DNA of 64,000 nt from Humidesulfovibrio mexicanus (lineage in GTDB: Bacteria > Desulfobacterota > Desulfovibrionia > Desulfovibrionales > Desulfovibrionaceae). Positions 26,638 to 35,484 of the stretch are shown piece after piece. The position numbers and the translations under genes are program-made. The number at the start of each line of letters is the position of its first letter. Positions within the stretch are counted from its first letter, which is position 1. The stretch covers positions 1 through 64,000 of the forward strand of contig NZ_FZOC01000011.1 in assembly GCF_900188225.1 (NCBI RefSeq), written 5' to 3'. Below the pieces are notes generated by a model. It ran no database searches and had not been told where the DNA came from. It saw nothing but the letters and a program-made list of their open reading frames with translations.

Positions 26638-27594
26638 TTATACCCCGGCGGGGGGGCTTGGCAAGCCGTGTGCGGAAAGGAACAAGGCGGCTTGTCCAGA
26701 CGCCACGTCCTCAGCGTTTTGCATCAGCACTTCCCTTGCGCAGTTGCGGTCGCCCCTGGGCCAGGCAGCAGCCATTTCCACCACCGGCAATCCCGGCTCC
26801 ACGCTTCGCAACACCACCCCCCGCCGCGCCCAGTCCCGGGCCGAGGCAGGAACAAGGCACAGGCCGAATCCGGCGGCGACCAGCGATAGCGCCGCGTGCT
26901 TGCCGTTCACCTCCTGCGAAATACGGGGTTCGCCACCGGCCGGGCCAAGCGCCCCCTTCAGGGCGGACAGCATGGCATCGTGCAGGACGGGCATGGCCTG
27001 ACGGGGAAACAGGATCAGCGGCTCCGCGGCGATCTCCGCCAGTGGTGCCACGGTGAGGCTCGCCAGACGGTGGCCTTCCGGCAGGGCGAGCACATAGGGC
27101 TCGCGCAGCACCAGTCTGGTGTCCAGGCCGCTCAAGTCCACCCCGGCGGCCAGGCGGATGAAGCCTACGTCCAGCCGCCGTGCGCGCAGTTCGTCGCACT
27201 GCGCCGGTGTGGGCAGCTCGCGCAGGCGCAGGGCCACGCCCGGCCTGGCGGCCCGAAACGCGGCCAATGCCCGGCACAACACCGCGTCCATCACCGGATT
27301 CATGAAACCCACCACAAGCTCCCCGGCCTCGCCCGCGTGGATGCGCCGGGCCACGCCGGAGGCCTCCTCGGCCTGGCGCAGCACCTCGCGCGCGCGCGCC
27401 AAAAACGCCGCTCCGGCCGGGGTGAGGCGCACGCTGCGGCTGCTGCGCTCAAACAGCCGCGCACCAATCTCCTCCTCCAGCGCGCGGATCTGCTGCGAGA
27501 GCGGCGGCTGGGCCAAATGCAGGCGCGCGGCCGCACGGCCGAAGTGCAGTTCCTCGGCCACGGCGAGAAAATAGCGCAAGTGTCTCAGCTCCAT
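26638..27594 (-). CDS. LysR-family transcriptional regulator
   Basis: A 318-residue regulator. The N-terminal winged helix-turn-helix (about 1-60) has the classical MELRHLRYFLAVAEELHFGRAAARLHLAQPP pattern, here read from MELRHLRYF to LAQPPLSQQI. A periplasmic-binding-like effector domain covers about 90-300 and resembles the BenM/CatM group, whose ligands are aromatic-degradation intermediates. The ATG has no Shine-Dalgarno site; a perfect palindrome begins two bases upstream. It is divergent from the CMD-fold gene by 91 nt, which it probably controls. Confidence 0.9.
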   Translation of the reverse strand: MELRHLRYFLAVAEELHFGRAAARLHLAQPPLSQQIRALEEEIGARLFERSSRSVRLTPAGAAFLARAREVLRQAEEASGVARRIHAGEAGELVVGFMNPVMDAVLCRALAAFRAARPGVALRLRELPTPAQCDELRARRLDVGFIRLAAGVDLSGLDTRLVLREPYVLALPEGHRLASLTVAPLAEIAAEPLILFPRQAMPVLHDAMLSALKGALGPAGGEPRISQEVNGKHAALSLVAAGFGLCLVPASARDWARRGVVLRSVEPGLPVVEMAAAWPRGDRNCAREVLMQNAEDVASGQAALFLSAHGLPSPPAGV

Positions 27595-27595
27595 A

Positions 27596-27609
27596 TTTCA
27601 TATATGAAA
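27596..27609. promoter_or_regulatory. 14-bp palindrome, likely LysR operator
   Basis: TTTCATATATGAAA is a perfect palindrome adjacent to the LysR start codon in an AT-rich intergenic region. A related half-site, ATATATTTCACATG, lies about 30 nt further toward the divergent gene. Position between divergent genes fits autoregulation plus activation. Confidence 0.6.
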
Positions 27610-27685
27610 CATATCAATCAGCAGTGCAAGATATATTTCACATGCACGACAGATCCCCCTATGCTGCCGCAAACAAGGAGGCCTC

Positions 27686-28567
27686 ATGTTGCGAAGACGG
27701 ACGTTCCTGACGATGCTGACGCTGCTTTCGCTTTGGACCGCGCCCCAGGCGACTGGGGCCGAAGAACTGCACCCCACGGGAGGAGCCATGGAGGAGAAGC
27801 GCATGGAGACGGGACGAGAGCAACTGGAACGATTGAATCCCAGGGCCGAGGCAGACCTGCGCGCAGCCCTGGACGACATTGCGCCGGACATGGTGGAAAT
27901 GGTCGTGGCCTTCGGCTACGCCGACATCTACGCCCGGCCGGGGCTTGCCGCAGAGGACCGGCAGGTGGCCACCATTGCCGCGCTGACCGCGCTGGGCAAC
28001 GCGGAGCCGCAGCTCCGCTTCCACATGGACGGCGCGCTGAACCTGGGCTTGAGCCCGCAGGAGGTGGTGGAAATCCTCTATGTCAGCACGGTGTTCGCGG
28101 GCTTTCCGGCCGGGCTGAATGCGCTGGGGTGCGCGCGGGAGGTGTTCCGCCAACGCGGGGTGCGGCCAGCCCCCCCGGCCCCGCGTACGGGGGACCGCAG
28201 GACACGCGGTCTGGCCGCACTGGAGGCCACAAGCACGGGCGCGGGCAAGCAGGTGCTGGATGCGCTTGCGGACATGGCGCCGGACATGGCCGGATTCATC
28301 CTGGACTTCTCCTACGGCGACGTCATCTCGCGGCCGGTGCTCTCGGCCCGGCGCAAGGAGATCGCCATGTGCGCGGCGGCCATGGCGCGCGGCACCATGC
28401 GGCCGCAGCTCAAGGTCCATGCCCGTGCGGGCCTGAACGTTGGCCTCACCCGTCAGGAACTTGTGGAGGTCGCCATGCAAATGGCGGCCTATGCGGGCTT
28501 TCCCGCCAGCCTGAACGCCCTCTCCGCCCTGCGCGAGGCGTTTCAGGAGGCGCAAACCGCGCAATAG
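27686..28567 (+). CDS. Exported protein with two carboxymuconolactone decarboxylase-fold domains
   Basis: A 293-residue protein with a twin-Arg-containing N-terminus (MLRRRTFLTML) and hydrophobic signal ending near ATGA, then two tandem CMD-family domains (about 50-150 and 190-285). Each has the signature of the fold: PEVRxH-like PQLRFHMDGALNLGLSPQEVVE and PQLKVHARAGLNVGLTRQELVE. Neither contains the CxxC pair of AhpD peroxidase reductants, so redox chemistry is unlikely. The export signal is unusual for this family. AAGGAGG precedes the ATG. Paired with the LysR gene, it may process an aromatic or quinone-like compound; substrate unknown. Confidence 0.82.
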   Translation: MLRRRTFLTMLTLLSLWTAPQATGAEELHPTGGAMEEKRMETGREQLERLNPRAEADLRAALDDIAPDMVEMVVAFGYADIYARPGLAAEDRQVATIAALTALGNAEPQLRFHMDGALNLGLSPQEVVEILYVSTVFAGFPAGLNALGCAREVFRQRGVRPAPPAPRTGDRRTRGLAALEATSTGAGKQVLDALADMAPDMAGFILDFSYGDVISRPVLSARRKEIAMCAAAMARGTMRPQLKVHARAGLNVGLTRQELVEVAMQMAAYAGFPASLNALSALREAFQEAQTAQ

Positions 28568-28590
28568 CGCCGGGGCGAAGCTGTGGGACG

Positions 28591-28624
28591 AAAAAAAAGG
28601 GCGGGCCGCGCAAACGGTCCGCCC
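28591..28624 (-). terminator. Terminator of the liv operon
   Basis: GGGCGGGCC (28599-28607) pairs with GGTCCGCCC (28616-28624), followed on the minus strand by eight T residues. It lies 28 nt past the livF stop. Confidence 0.92.
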
Positions 28625-28652
28625 TTGAGGCTTTTGCAGGGATGACGCGATC

Positions 28653-29387
28653 CTACCCGCCCAGGTACGCCTTTTTGACTTCCGGGTCGGCCAGCAGCTG
28701 CTCGCTGCTGCCCTGGGCCACAATCTCGCCGGTGTCCAGCACGTAGCCCCGGTGGGCGAAGCGCAGGGCCAGATTGGCGTTCTGCTCGATCAAGAGGATG
28801 GTCAGGCCCTCGCGGTTCAGCTCCTTCAAGGTGCGGAACATGTCGTACATCAAGAGCGGAGCCAGCCCCATGCTGGGCTCGTCGAGCATGAGGAAACCGC
28901 ACTTGCTCATGATGGCGCGGCCCAGGGCCAGCATCTGCTGCTCGCCGCCGGAAAGGGACTCGCTGCGCTGCTTCTTGCGCTCGGCCAGGCGCGGGAACAG
29001 GGTGTACACCCGATCGTAGTCGCGCGCGGTGGCCTCGTGCCCGTCGGTGCGGGCGTAGGTGGCCAGCTTGAGGTTCTCCTCCACCGTCAGGTTGCCGAAA
29101 ATGCGGCGCCCTTCGGGCACCAGGGCCATGTCCAGGTCGGACACCACCTTGTGCGGCGGCACGTTCAGAATGCTCTGCCCCTTGAAGATGATGTCGCCCT
29201 CGGTGACGCGCGGGGCCTCCGGGGGCGGCAGGCGGCAGATGCTCATGAGCGTGGTGGACTTGCCCGCGCCGTTGGCGCCGATCAAGGTCACGATCTCGCC
29301 CTCCTTCACGTCGAAGGAGATGCCGTGCAGGGCCTCGATATTGCCGTAGCGAACCTTGAGGTTCTTGACTTCCAGGAGCGTGTTCAA
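28653..29387 (-). CDS. livF: Branched-chain amino-acid ABC transporter ATP-binding protein LivF
   Basis: A 244-residue ATPase with Walker A GANGAGKST, signature LSGGEQQMLALGRA, Walker B FLMLDEPSMGLAP and the LivF-typical VPEGRRIFGNLTVEENL. It powers uptake of leucine-type or related amino acids with LivG. The start is TTG 29387, which overlaps the livG stop as TTGA and has GGAG ten bases upstream. Final gene of a five-gene operon. Confidence 0.95.
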   Translation of the reverse strand: MNTLLEVKNLKVRYGNIEALHGISFDVKEGEIVTLIGANGAGKSTTLMSICRLPPPEAPRVTEGDIIFKGQSILNVPPHKVVSDLDMALVPEGRRIFGNLTVEENLKLATYARTDGHEATARDYDRVYTLFPRLAERKKQRSESLSGGEQQMLALGRAIMSKCGFLMLDEPSMGLAPLLMYDMFRTLKELNREGLTILLIEQNANLALRFAHRGYVLDTGEIVAQGSSEQLLADPEVKKAYLGG

Positions 29388-30151
29388 ATCGTGTCGTCTC
29401 CAAGGTAGGCTTTGATGACCGTGGGGTTCTTCTGGATCTGCTCCGGGGTGCCGTCCGCGATGGTGGCCCCGAAGTCGATGACCTTGATGCGCGTGCACAG
29501 GCTCATGACCACGGTCATCTGGTGCTCGATCATCCAGATGGTGACGGGGAAGGTGTCGTGTATCCAGCGCACCAGCTTGATGAGTCCTTCCACATCCGCC
29601 GAATTGAGCCCGGCTGCGGGCTCGTCCAGGAGCAGCAGCGAGGGCTTGACGCTCATGGCCCGGGCGATCTCCACCCGGCGCTGCACGCCGTAGGGCAGGT
29701 TCCTGGGCAGTTCATAGGCGCAGTCCTTCAGGTCCATGGCCTCCAGAAGCTCCCAGGCGATCGTGTCGATGGCCTTTTCCCGCGTCACGTAGTTCTTGGT
29801 GCGCAGAAAGCAGTCCATGATGCCGTAGCCCAGGCGGTAGTGCTGGGCGATGCGGATGTTGTCCAGCACATGCATCTCGCTCCACAAGCGGATGCCCTGG
29901 AAGGTGCGCGCCACGCCCAGGGCCGTCACCTGATGGGGCCTGAGGCCCCTGGTGTCCTTGCCCTGGAATTTTATGCTGCCCTCGCTCGGCTGGTAAAAGC
30001 CGGAGATGAGGTTGAACACGGTGGTCTTGCCCGCCCCGTTGGGACCGATAAGCGCCACCATCTCGCGTTCGGCCAGTTCGATATTGAAGTCGTTGACCGC
30101 GATCAGGCCGCCGAAGCGGCGCGTGAGTCCGTGTATCTCAAGAAGCGACAT
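29384..30151 (-). CDS. livG: Branched-chain amino-acid ABC transporter ATP-binding protein LivG
   Basis: A 255-residue ATPase with Walker A GPNGAGKTT, the long LivG insertion, and Walker B LLLLDEPAAGLN. The usual LSGGQ signature is replaced by NLPYGVQRRVEIARA, a LivG-type variant (commonly LSYGxQR) at a conserved position. It pairs with LivF on the cytoplasmic face. The gene lies 15 nt after livM and overlaps livF. Confidence 0.95.
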   Translation of the reverse strand: MSLLEIHGLTRRFGGLIAVNDFNIELAEREMVALIGPNGAGKTTVFNLISGFYQPSEGSIKFQGKDTRGLRPHQVTALGVARTFQGIRLWSEMHVLDNIRIAQHYRLGYGIMDCFLRTKNYVTREKAIDTIAWELLEAMDLKDCAYELPRNLPYGVQRRVEIARAMSVKPSLLLLDEPAAGLNSADVEGLIKLVRWIHDTFPVTIWMIEHQMTVVMSLCTRIKVIDFGATIADGTPEQIQKNPTVIKAYLGDDTI

Positions 30152-30166
30152 GCTCTCTCCGGCTCG

Positions 30167-31180
30167 CTATTTGAACGAATAATACTTGCGCAGTTTGGGG
30201 AACAGGTCGGACAACTCCTTGTTGCCCATAAGCCCCTCCGGCCTGAACTGCATGAGCAGGATCAGCACCAGGGGGATGACCACCCACTTCCACACGCCCA
30301 GGAAGCGCAAAGCTTCCATAAGCACCGTGAACAGCACCGCGGCCAGCGTGGCGCCCGAAAGCGAGCCCATGCCGCCCAGGTACACCATGACCATGATCTC
30401 GGTGGAACGCATGATGTCGAAGCTTTGCGGGTTCACGTAGCCCAGGATGTGCGCGTAGAGCCCGCCCGCAAGACCCGCCAGGCCGGAGGAGAGCATGAAG
30501 GCGATGAGCTTCATGCGGTTTGTGTCCACGCTCATGATCTCCGCCGCGATCTCGTCCTGGCAGATGGCGGGCACGCCCTTGCCAAGCGTGGAGGACACGA
30601 AGCGCCGGAGCAGCCACACGGTGAACAGGGTGCCCAGCATCACGAAGATGAGCATCCAGGGGATGTCCACCACGGCCTTCATGCCGTTTTCCGTGGCGCT
30701 CATGCCCATGAATCCGCGCGGCCCGCCCACTATCTCCATGTTGTTGATGGCCGAGATGACGATGTAATTGGCGGCCAGGGTGATGATGGCCAGGTAGTCG
30801 CCCCGCGTCTTGAAGGAGGGGATGGCCACCACCAGACCGGCCAGGGCCGCCGCCACGGAGCCCACCAAAAGCGCCAGGGGGAAGCCCACAAGCGCCAGTT
30901 GGCCGGGCAAAAGCGGCGCGCCCAGGATGGCGTTCTTGCTGAACAGCAGCACGGTGCAGATGGAGGAGACGTAGGCCCCCACGCACATGAAGCCGCCGTG
31001 CCCGCAGGAGAACTCGCCCATGTAGCCGTTCACCAGGTTCAGGCTGGTGGCGAGCATGATGTTGACGCCCATGAACATGAGCACGGAGATGTAATAGCTG
31101 TCCAGCACGCCGAACTGCGCCAGGACGGCGATGCAGGCCATGAAGGCGAAAACGCCGATGGTGACGATGTGTTTCTGCAT
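30167..31180 (-). CDS. livM: Branched-chain amino-acid ABC transporter permease LivM
   Basis: A 337-residue permease with about nine hydrophobic segments and the family motif GRALRAICQDEIAAEIMG in the form GKGVPAICQDEIAAEIMS, followed by the ATPase-contact loop region VDTNRMKLIAFMLSSGLAG. It forms the inner-membrane channel with LivH. Start 31180 is 13 nt after the livH stop. Confidence 0.93.
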   Translation of the reverse strand: MQKHIVTIGVFAFMACIAVLAQFGVLDSYYISVLMFMGVNIMLATSLNLVNGYMGEFSCGHGGFMCVGAYVSSICTVLLFSKNAILGAPLLPGQLALVGFPLALLVGSVAAALAGLVVAIPSFKTRGDYLAIITLAANYIVISAINNMEIVGGPRGFMGMSATENGMKAVVDIPWMLIFVMLGTLFTVWLLRRFVSSTLGKGVPAICQDEIAAEIMSVDTNRMKLIAFMLSSGLAGLAGGLYAHILGYVNPQSFDIMRSTEIMVMVYLGGMGSLSGATLAAVLFTVLMEALRFLGVWKWVVIPLVLILLMQFRPEGLMGNKELSDLFPKLRKYYSFK

Positions 31181-31193
31181 TGGCTGGCCCCGC

Positions 31194-32132
31194 CTAGATC
31201 TTGGTGGTCTGCGCCACGCCGAAGATGCCGGTGGGCCTGAGCCAGAGGATGATCAAAAGCACCGAGAAGGCGAAGAGGTCGCGCAGGGTGCTGGGGAACA
31301 CCGCCACAACGCCGATCTCGATGAAGCCGAGCAGGAAGCCGCCCACGATGGCGCCCCGGATGTCGCCGATGCCGCCCACCACCGCCGCGATGAAGGCCTT
31401 CCACCCGATGAGCGCGCCCATGTACGGTTCGAGGATGGGGTAGCTCATGGCGAAGAGGATGCCCGCCAGCCCCGCCATGCCGGAACCCAAGATGAAGGTG
31501 AACACGATGATGGTGTCCAGCGGAATGCCCATGAGCGGGATGGCGAACTTGTCGTAGCTGATGCCGCGCATGGCCATGCCGATCTTGGTCTTGCTGACGA
31601 TGGTCTCCAGGAAGAAGAACACCAGGATGGCCGCCACGATGACGATGACCTTGAGGTTGGTCACGGACACGCCGCCGCCCAGATCCCACACCACCTTGTC
31701 GATGAGGTCGGGGAAGCGTTTGCGGCTGGCGCCGAGCAAGGCCAGGTTGCCGTTCTCGAGCATGAGGCCGGCCATGAGGGCGGTGATGACCACGTACAGC
31801 CGGTTGGCGCCCTTGCGGCGCAGGGGGCGGTACATGGTGCGCTCCAGCGCCACGCCCACGAAAGATGTCAGCACCATGGTCACCGGCACGGTGATGGCGA
31901 GGGCCAGGGCCGGGTTCAGACTCATGCCCAGGGCGAAGCCATCGCTTGTGCCGAGCAGCGTCACCGCCACGAAGAAGGCGATGTACGCGCCCACCATGAA
32001 AATGTCGCCATGGGCGAAGTTGATGAGCCGAAGCACGCCGTAGACCAGGGTGTAGCCCAGGGCGATGAGGGCGTAGAAACTGCCGAACTGCAACGCGTTC
32101 AGGATATGCTGAAAGATTTCCACCGGGGGCAC
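31194..32132 (-). CDS. livH: Branched-chain amino-acid ABC transporter permease LivH
   Basis: A 312-residue permease with about eight helices. The N-terminal ALQFGSFYALIALGYTLVYG and NFAHGDIFMVGAY motifs are diagnostic for LivH. GTG 32132 is taken as the start, with only a weak upstream site. The gene is separated from livK by 150 nt containing an attenuating terminator, so permeases and ATPases should be made at lower level than the binding protein. Confidence 0.93.
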   Translation of the reverse strand: MPPVEIFQHILNALQFGSFYALIALGYTLVYGVLRLINFAHGDIFMVGAYIAFFVAVTLLGTSDGFALGMSLNPALALAITVPVTMVLTSFVGVALERTMYRPLRRKGANRLYVVITALMAGLMLENGNLALLGASRKRFPDLIDKVVWDLGGGVSVTNLKVIVIVAAILVFFFLETIVSKTKIGMAMRGISYDKFAIPLMGIPLDTIIVFTFILGSGMAGLAGILFAMSYPILEPYMGALIGWKAFIAAVVGGIGDIRGAIVGGFLLGFIEIGVVAVFPSTLRDLFAFSVLLIILWLRPTGIFGVAQTTKI

Positions 32133-32221
32133 CTTGGCTTTGAGAGTGAGCCTGCGCGCGGCCGGGTCCGCACAAGCCTGCGCCCTGTGTCGGGCGGGTG
32201 CGGCGGGAACGCCTTGGCGCG

Positions 32222-32262
32222 CAAAACAAGGCGGCGGGGACCGTTAAAGCGGCCCCCGCCGC
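32222..32262 (-). terminator. Intercistronic terminator between livK and livH
   Basis: A 12-bp GC-rich stem (32231-32242 with 32251-32262, one G-U pair) is followed on the minus strand by CTTGTTTTGC. It lies 20 nt after the livK stop and probably limits read-through to livHMGF. Confidence 0.75.
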
Positions 32263-32282
32263 GCGTCATGCCATTCGCGCGT

Positions 32283-33467
32283 CTACTCGGGGCAGACGGA
32301 TTCCTTGAACTCGAACTTGCCCTCCGGGCTGATCTGGACCACCACGGCGCACTTGTTGGGGTCGCCGGTGCCGGCGAACTTCATGTTGCCGGTAATGCCC
32401 GCGAACTCCTTGATGTTGGCCAGGGCGTCGCGCACGAGCTTGCGCTGGGCCTTGATGTCCTTCTCCACCTTGCCGGCGGACTGGATGGCCTGGAGCACCA
32501 GGCGGGTGGCGTCCCAGGTGAGGGCGGCCACGTCGTCCGGAACGTACTTGTACTTGGAGTTGTAGCGGTCGATGAACTCCTTGGTGGCGCCCTGCGCGCC
32601 GGCCGCGGCATAGTGGGTGCTGAAGAACTGGCCGATGCAGTCCTTGCCGCACAGGGTCATCAGCTCGGCCGAACCCCAGGCGTCGGAGCCCATGAACGGA
32701 CCCTGGTAGCCCAGGTCGTGGGCCTGCTTCACGATGAGCGCGACCTGATTGTAGTTGTCGGGGACGAAGATGAAGTCAGGCTTGGCGGCGATGATCTTGG
32801 TCAGCTGGGCGGAAAAATCCTGGTCCTTGGTGCCGTGGGACTCGAAACCGACCACGGAGCCCTCGCCGTTCTTCTTCTCCCACTCGGCCTTGAAGATCTC
32901 GGCCAGGCCCTTGGAGTAGTCGTTGGCGATGTCGAAAATGACCGCGCTGGTCTTGGCGCCGAACTGCTTGGAGGCGAAATTGACGGCCACGGGACCCTGG
33001 AAGGGGTCCAGGAAGCAGGCGCGGAACACCCAGGGGCGGTCCTTGGTGGTGTCCGGGTTGGTGGACCAGGGGGTCACCATGGGCACCTGGGAGTCGTTGC
33101 AGGTGGCGCCGGCCGGAATGGCCTGCTTGGAGGAGTTGGGGCCGACGATGGCCACGACGTTGTCCTGGTTGATGAGCTTCAGCGCGGCGTTGACGGCGCT
33201 TTCGGCCTTGGCTTCGTTGTCCTGGTAGATGAACTCGAGCTTGTACTTCTTGCCGCCGACCTCAAGGCCGCCAGCGGCGTTGATGTCTTCCTTCAGCATT
33301 TCGGCGGCGAATTTGGAAGCCTCGCCCACCTTCGGGATATCGCCGGTCAGTTCCAGGTTGAAGCCGACTTTGATCGTGTCGCTGTCCTTGCCGCAGCCCA
33401 TGAGCGCAAACGCGCCCAGGGAAAGGGCAAGAACGGCCATCAGCACCTTGACTGTCATCGTTTTCAT
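32283..33467 (-). CDS. livK: Branched-chain amino-acid-binding lipoprotein LivK
   Basis: A 394-residue periplasmic binding protein of the LivJ/LivK type I fold. The start at 33467 follows CGGAGGAGGAACG. A lipoprotein signal ends ALMGC, so the protein is anchored by its cysteine. The body has the family's GFNLELTGDIPKVG, DNEAKAESAVNAALKLI and VVAIVGPNSSKQAIPA. It captures a branched-chain or related amino acid for LivHMGF. First gene of the operon, with a good promoter upstream and a terminator after it. Confidence 0.95.
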   Translation of the reverse strand: MKTMTVKVLMAVLALSLGAFALMGCGKDSDTIKVGFNLELTGDIPKVGEASKFAAEMLKEDINAAGGLEVGGKKYKLEFIYQDNEAKAESAVNAALKLINQDNVVAIVGPNSSKQAIPAGATCNDSQVPMVTPWSTNPDTTKDRPWVFRACFLDPFQGPVAVNFASKQFGAKTSAVIFDIANDYSKGLAEIFKAEWEKKNGEGSVVGFESHGTKDQDFSAQLTKIIAAKPDFIFVPDNYNQVALIVKQAHDLGYQGPFMGSDAWGSAELMTLCGKDCIGQFFSTHYAAAGAQGATKEFIDRYNSKYKYVPDDVAALTWDATRLVLQAIQSAGKVEKDIKAQRKLVRDALANIKEFAGITGNMKFAGTGDPNKCAVVVQISPEGKFEFKESVCPE

Positions 33468-33518
33468 CGTTCCTCCTCCGAAATTTGTAAAAAACCACCA
33501 GGCCAATTAGTGTATTTC

Positions 33519-33547
33519 CCATTAACCCAAACGGAAATGGAGTTCAA
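33519..33547 (-). promoter_or_regulatory. Promoter of livK operon
   Basis: On the minus strand TTGAAC (33542-33547) and TAATGG (33519-33524) are 17 nt apart in an AT-rich stretch, about 50 nt upstream of the livK start codon. Confidence 0.6.
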
Positions 33548-33697
33548 AGGATTTTTTCCCGAAAGCGGGTCATTTGCCCGCGTACCGAATTTTATTCTTC
33601 TTCCACATGGAGCACGCCGCGTTGCCTGCGGCGGCGATTTGGTGTAATTCCCCACCCTGCGCCAAGAAATCGTTCGTACAACGAAAACGGAGCCCCC

Positions 33698-34303
33698 ATG
33701 TCAGAAAAAGCAGTGCGCAAGGTGCTGGAGCACGCCCGCGAAGGCCTGAACGTCCGCGAGGCGTTCTTTGAGGAAAACGCGCAGCATCTGGTGGACATCG
33801 CCAAGACCATGGCCCTCGCCCTTACCGAAGGAGGCAAGGTTCTTTTCTGCGGCAACGGCGGCAGCGCCGCCGACAGCCAGCACCTGGCCGCCGAATTCGT
33901 CAACCGCTTCCGCCTGGAGCGCCCGCCCCTGCCCGCTCTGGCGCTCACCACGGACACCTCCATCCTCACCGCCATCGGCAACGACTACGGCTTCGACCTG
34001 GTGTTCGTGAAACAGGTGCAGGCGCTTGGCCTTGCCGGGGACATCCTCATCGGCATCAGCACCTCCGGCACCAGCAGGAACGTCATCGCGGCCCTGCGCG
34101 AGGCCAAGGCGCGGGGGCTGGTGACCATCGGCATGTGCGGTTCGGCCACCGGGGAGATGGAGCCGCTCTGCGACCACCTCATCAGCGTGCCCAGCCGCGA
34201 CACGGCCCTCATCCAGGAGGTGCACATCGCCGCCGGCCACATGCTGTGCCACGTGGTGGACCACTTTCTCTTCGAGGCGGTGATGGAGCTTGGCCGAAGC
34301 TAG
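33698..34303 (+). CDS. gmhA: Phosphoheptose isomerase GmhA
   Basis: A 201-residue SIS-domain enzyme that converts sedoheptulose 7-phosphate to D-glycero-D-manno-heptose 7-phosphate, the first step of ADP-heptose synthesis for the LPS core. Motifs FCGNGGSAADSQHLAAEFVNR, ISTSGTSRNV and the helical QEVHIAAGHMLCHVVD are typical of GmhA. GGAG sits five bases before the ATG, and a weak promoter (TTGCCT 33622, TAATTC 33645) lies upstream. pgpA starts inside its 3' end. Confidence 0.95.
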   Translation: MSEKAVRKVLEHAREGLNVREAFFEENAQHLVDIAKTMALALTEGGKVLFCGNGGSAADSQHLAAEFVNRFRLERPPLPALALTTDTSILTAIGNDYGFDLVFVKQVQALGLAGDILIGISTSGTSRNVIAALREAKARGLVTIGMCGSATGEMEPLCDHLISVPSRDTALIQEVHIAAGHMLCHVVDHFLFEAVMELGRS

Positions 34304-34790
34304 GTCCAGACCCAGCGGCGGCGGCGGCTTGGCCGTTGCCGTTGCCACACTGGGCCCGGTGGGCCGGATGCCCGGAGCTCCGGGCACATGGGGTTCGCTG
34401 GCGGCCCTTCTGGCCGCGCCCTGGTGCTTCACCCCGCTGCCGATTGGCGCGCGCGTTGGCGTGTTGTGCCTGGTGCTCGTTCTGGGGGCATGGACCGCGG
34501 GCAGGGCCGAAAAGGCCTTGGGCGGCAAGGATCCTGGCTGCGTGGTGGTGGATGAGCTACTGGGGCAGTGGACCGCCTTCGCCCCGTTTCACCTGGCGGG
34601 CTGGACACGGGCCATGCCGCTGGAGATGCTGGCCCTGTTCGTCCTCTTCCGCATCTTCGACATTTTGAAGCCCTGGCCCATACGGCAGGTCGAGCGCACC
34701 GTTCCGGGCGGGTTCGGCATCATGCTGGACGATCTGCTGGCCGGATTGCTGGCCGCCGGGGCCTACGCCTTGTTGCGGCCCCTGGTCTAG
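34290..34790 (+). CDS. pgpA: Phosphatidylglycerophosphatase A
   Basis: About 166 residues with four hydrophobic segments. PGAPGTWGS near the start, VVDELLGQW and FRIFDILKPWPI are PgpA signatures; GIMLDDLLAG supplies the acidic metal-binding pair. It removes the phosphate from phosphatidylglycerol phosphate at the inner membrane. TTG 34290 is the first possible start, overlapping gmhA by 14 nt; TTG 34329 is an alternative and would still keep the whole conserved domain. Confidence 0.9.
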   Translation: MAEARSRPSGGGGLAVAVATLGPVGRMPGAPGTWGSLAALLAAPWCFTPLPIGARVGVLCLVLVLGAWTAGRAEKALGGKDPGCVVVDELLGQWTAFAPFHLAGWTRAMPLEMLALFVLFRIFDILKPWPIRQVERTVPGGFGIMLDDLLAGLLAAGAYALLRPLV

Positions 34791-34874
34791 GCCCACCAGC
34801 ACCCGCCCAGGGCCGTCCCTGAACCGGAGTCGGCCGCCATTCGCCCCCCCATTCCCGCGCCGCATCCCGGACGC

Positions 34875-34909
34875 AAAAAACCGCCGCTGCCCGAAGGCAA
34901 CGGCGGTTT
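34875..34909 (-). terminator. Terminator of the tol-pal operon
   Basis: AAACCGCCG pairs with CGGCGGTTT around an inner TGCC/GGCA stem, followed on the minus strand by a run of T. It lies about 25 nt after the pal stop and may also act for pgpA on the plus strand. Confidence 0.88.
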
Positions 34910-34932
34910 GTACGTGCGTTCGCGGCAGCAGG

Positions 34933-35484
34933 CTAGTTCTGCAGCTTGAACTCGTCGCGGCGGTTCTTGGACCAGGCGGCCTCGTTGTGGCCCGGGTCCA
35001 TGGGGCGCTCCTTGCCGTAGCTCACGATGGTGATGCGGCTGTCGGGAATGCCCAGCTGGTTCAGGAACTCCTGAGAGGCCTTGGCGCGACGCTCGCCCAG
35101 GGCGAGGTTGTACTCGCTGGTGCCGCGCTCGTCGCAGTGGCCTTCAACAACGATGTTGAACAGGGAGTACTTCTTCATGGCCTCGGCCTTGGCGTTCAAC
35201 ACCTCGCGGCTCTCCGGGGTCAGCTCAAAGGAGTCGAAGGCGAAGAAGATCATGTTGCCGAGTTCGCGCTGGGCAGCCTCACGCTGCTGGGCGCGCAGTT
35301 CGTCCTCGGTGAGGGCGCGCGGAGCCGGAGCGGGCTGGTTCTGCCAATCGGTATCCTTGTCCGAAATCTCGACCTTTGTGGCCGAGGCGGGCATGACGTC
35401 GGCGGACTTCTTGGCGCAACCGGCGCCCAGGGCCACCAACATGCACATCATCAGAATGCTTCCCCAAATACGTTTGGCGTTCAT
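34933..35484 (-). CDS. pal: Peptidoglycan-associated lipoprotein Pal
   Basis: A 183-residue lipoprotein. The signal ends LGAGC, giving a lipidated Cys23. The OmpA-like domain (about 75-183) contains FDSFELTPESREVL, EGHCDERGTSEYNLALGERRA and the C-terminal SYGKERP, which bind meso-diaminopimelate in peptidoglycan. AGGAGG precedes the ATG. It links the outer membrane to the wall and works with TolB. A gap of 136 nt from tolB may hold its own promoter (TTGCTT and GAATAT 17 nt apart). Confidence 0.95.
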   Translation of the reverse strand: MNAKRIWGSILMMCMLVALGAGCAKKSADVMPASATKVEISDKDTDWQNQPAPAPRALTEDELRAQQREAAQRELGNMIFFAFDSFELTPESREVLNAKAEAMKKYSLFNIVVEGHCDERGTSEYNLALGERRAKASQEFLNQLGIPDSRITIVSYGKERPMDPGHNEAAWSKNRRDEFKLQN

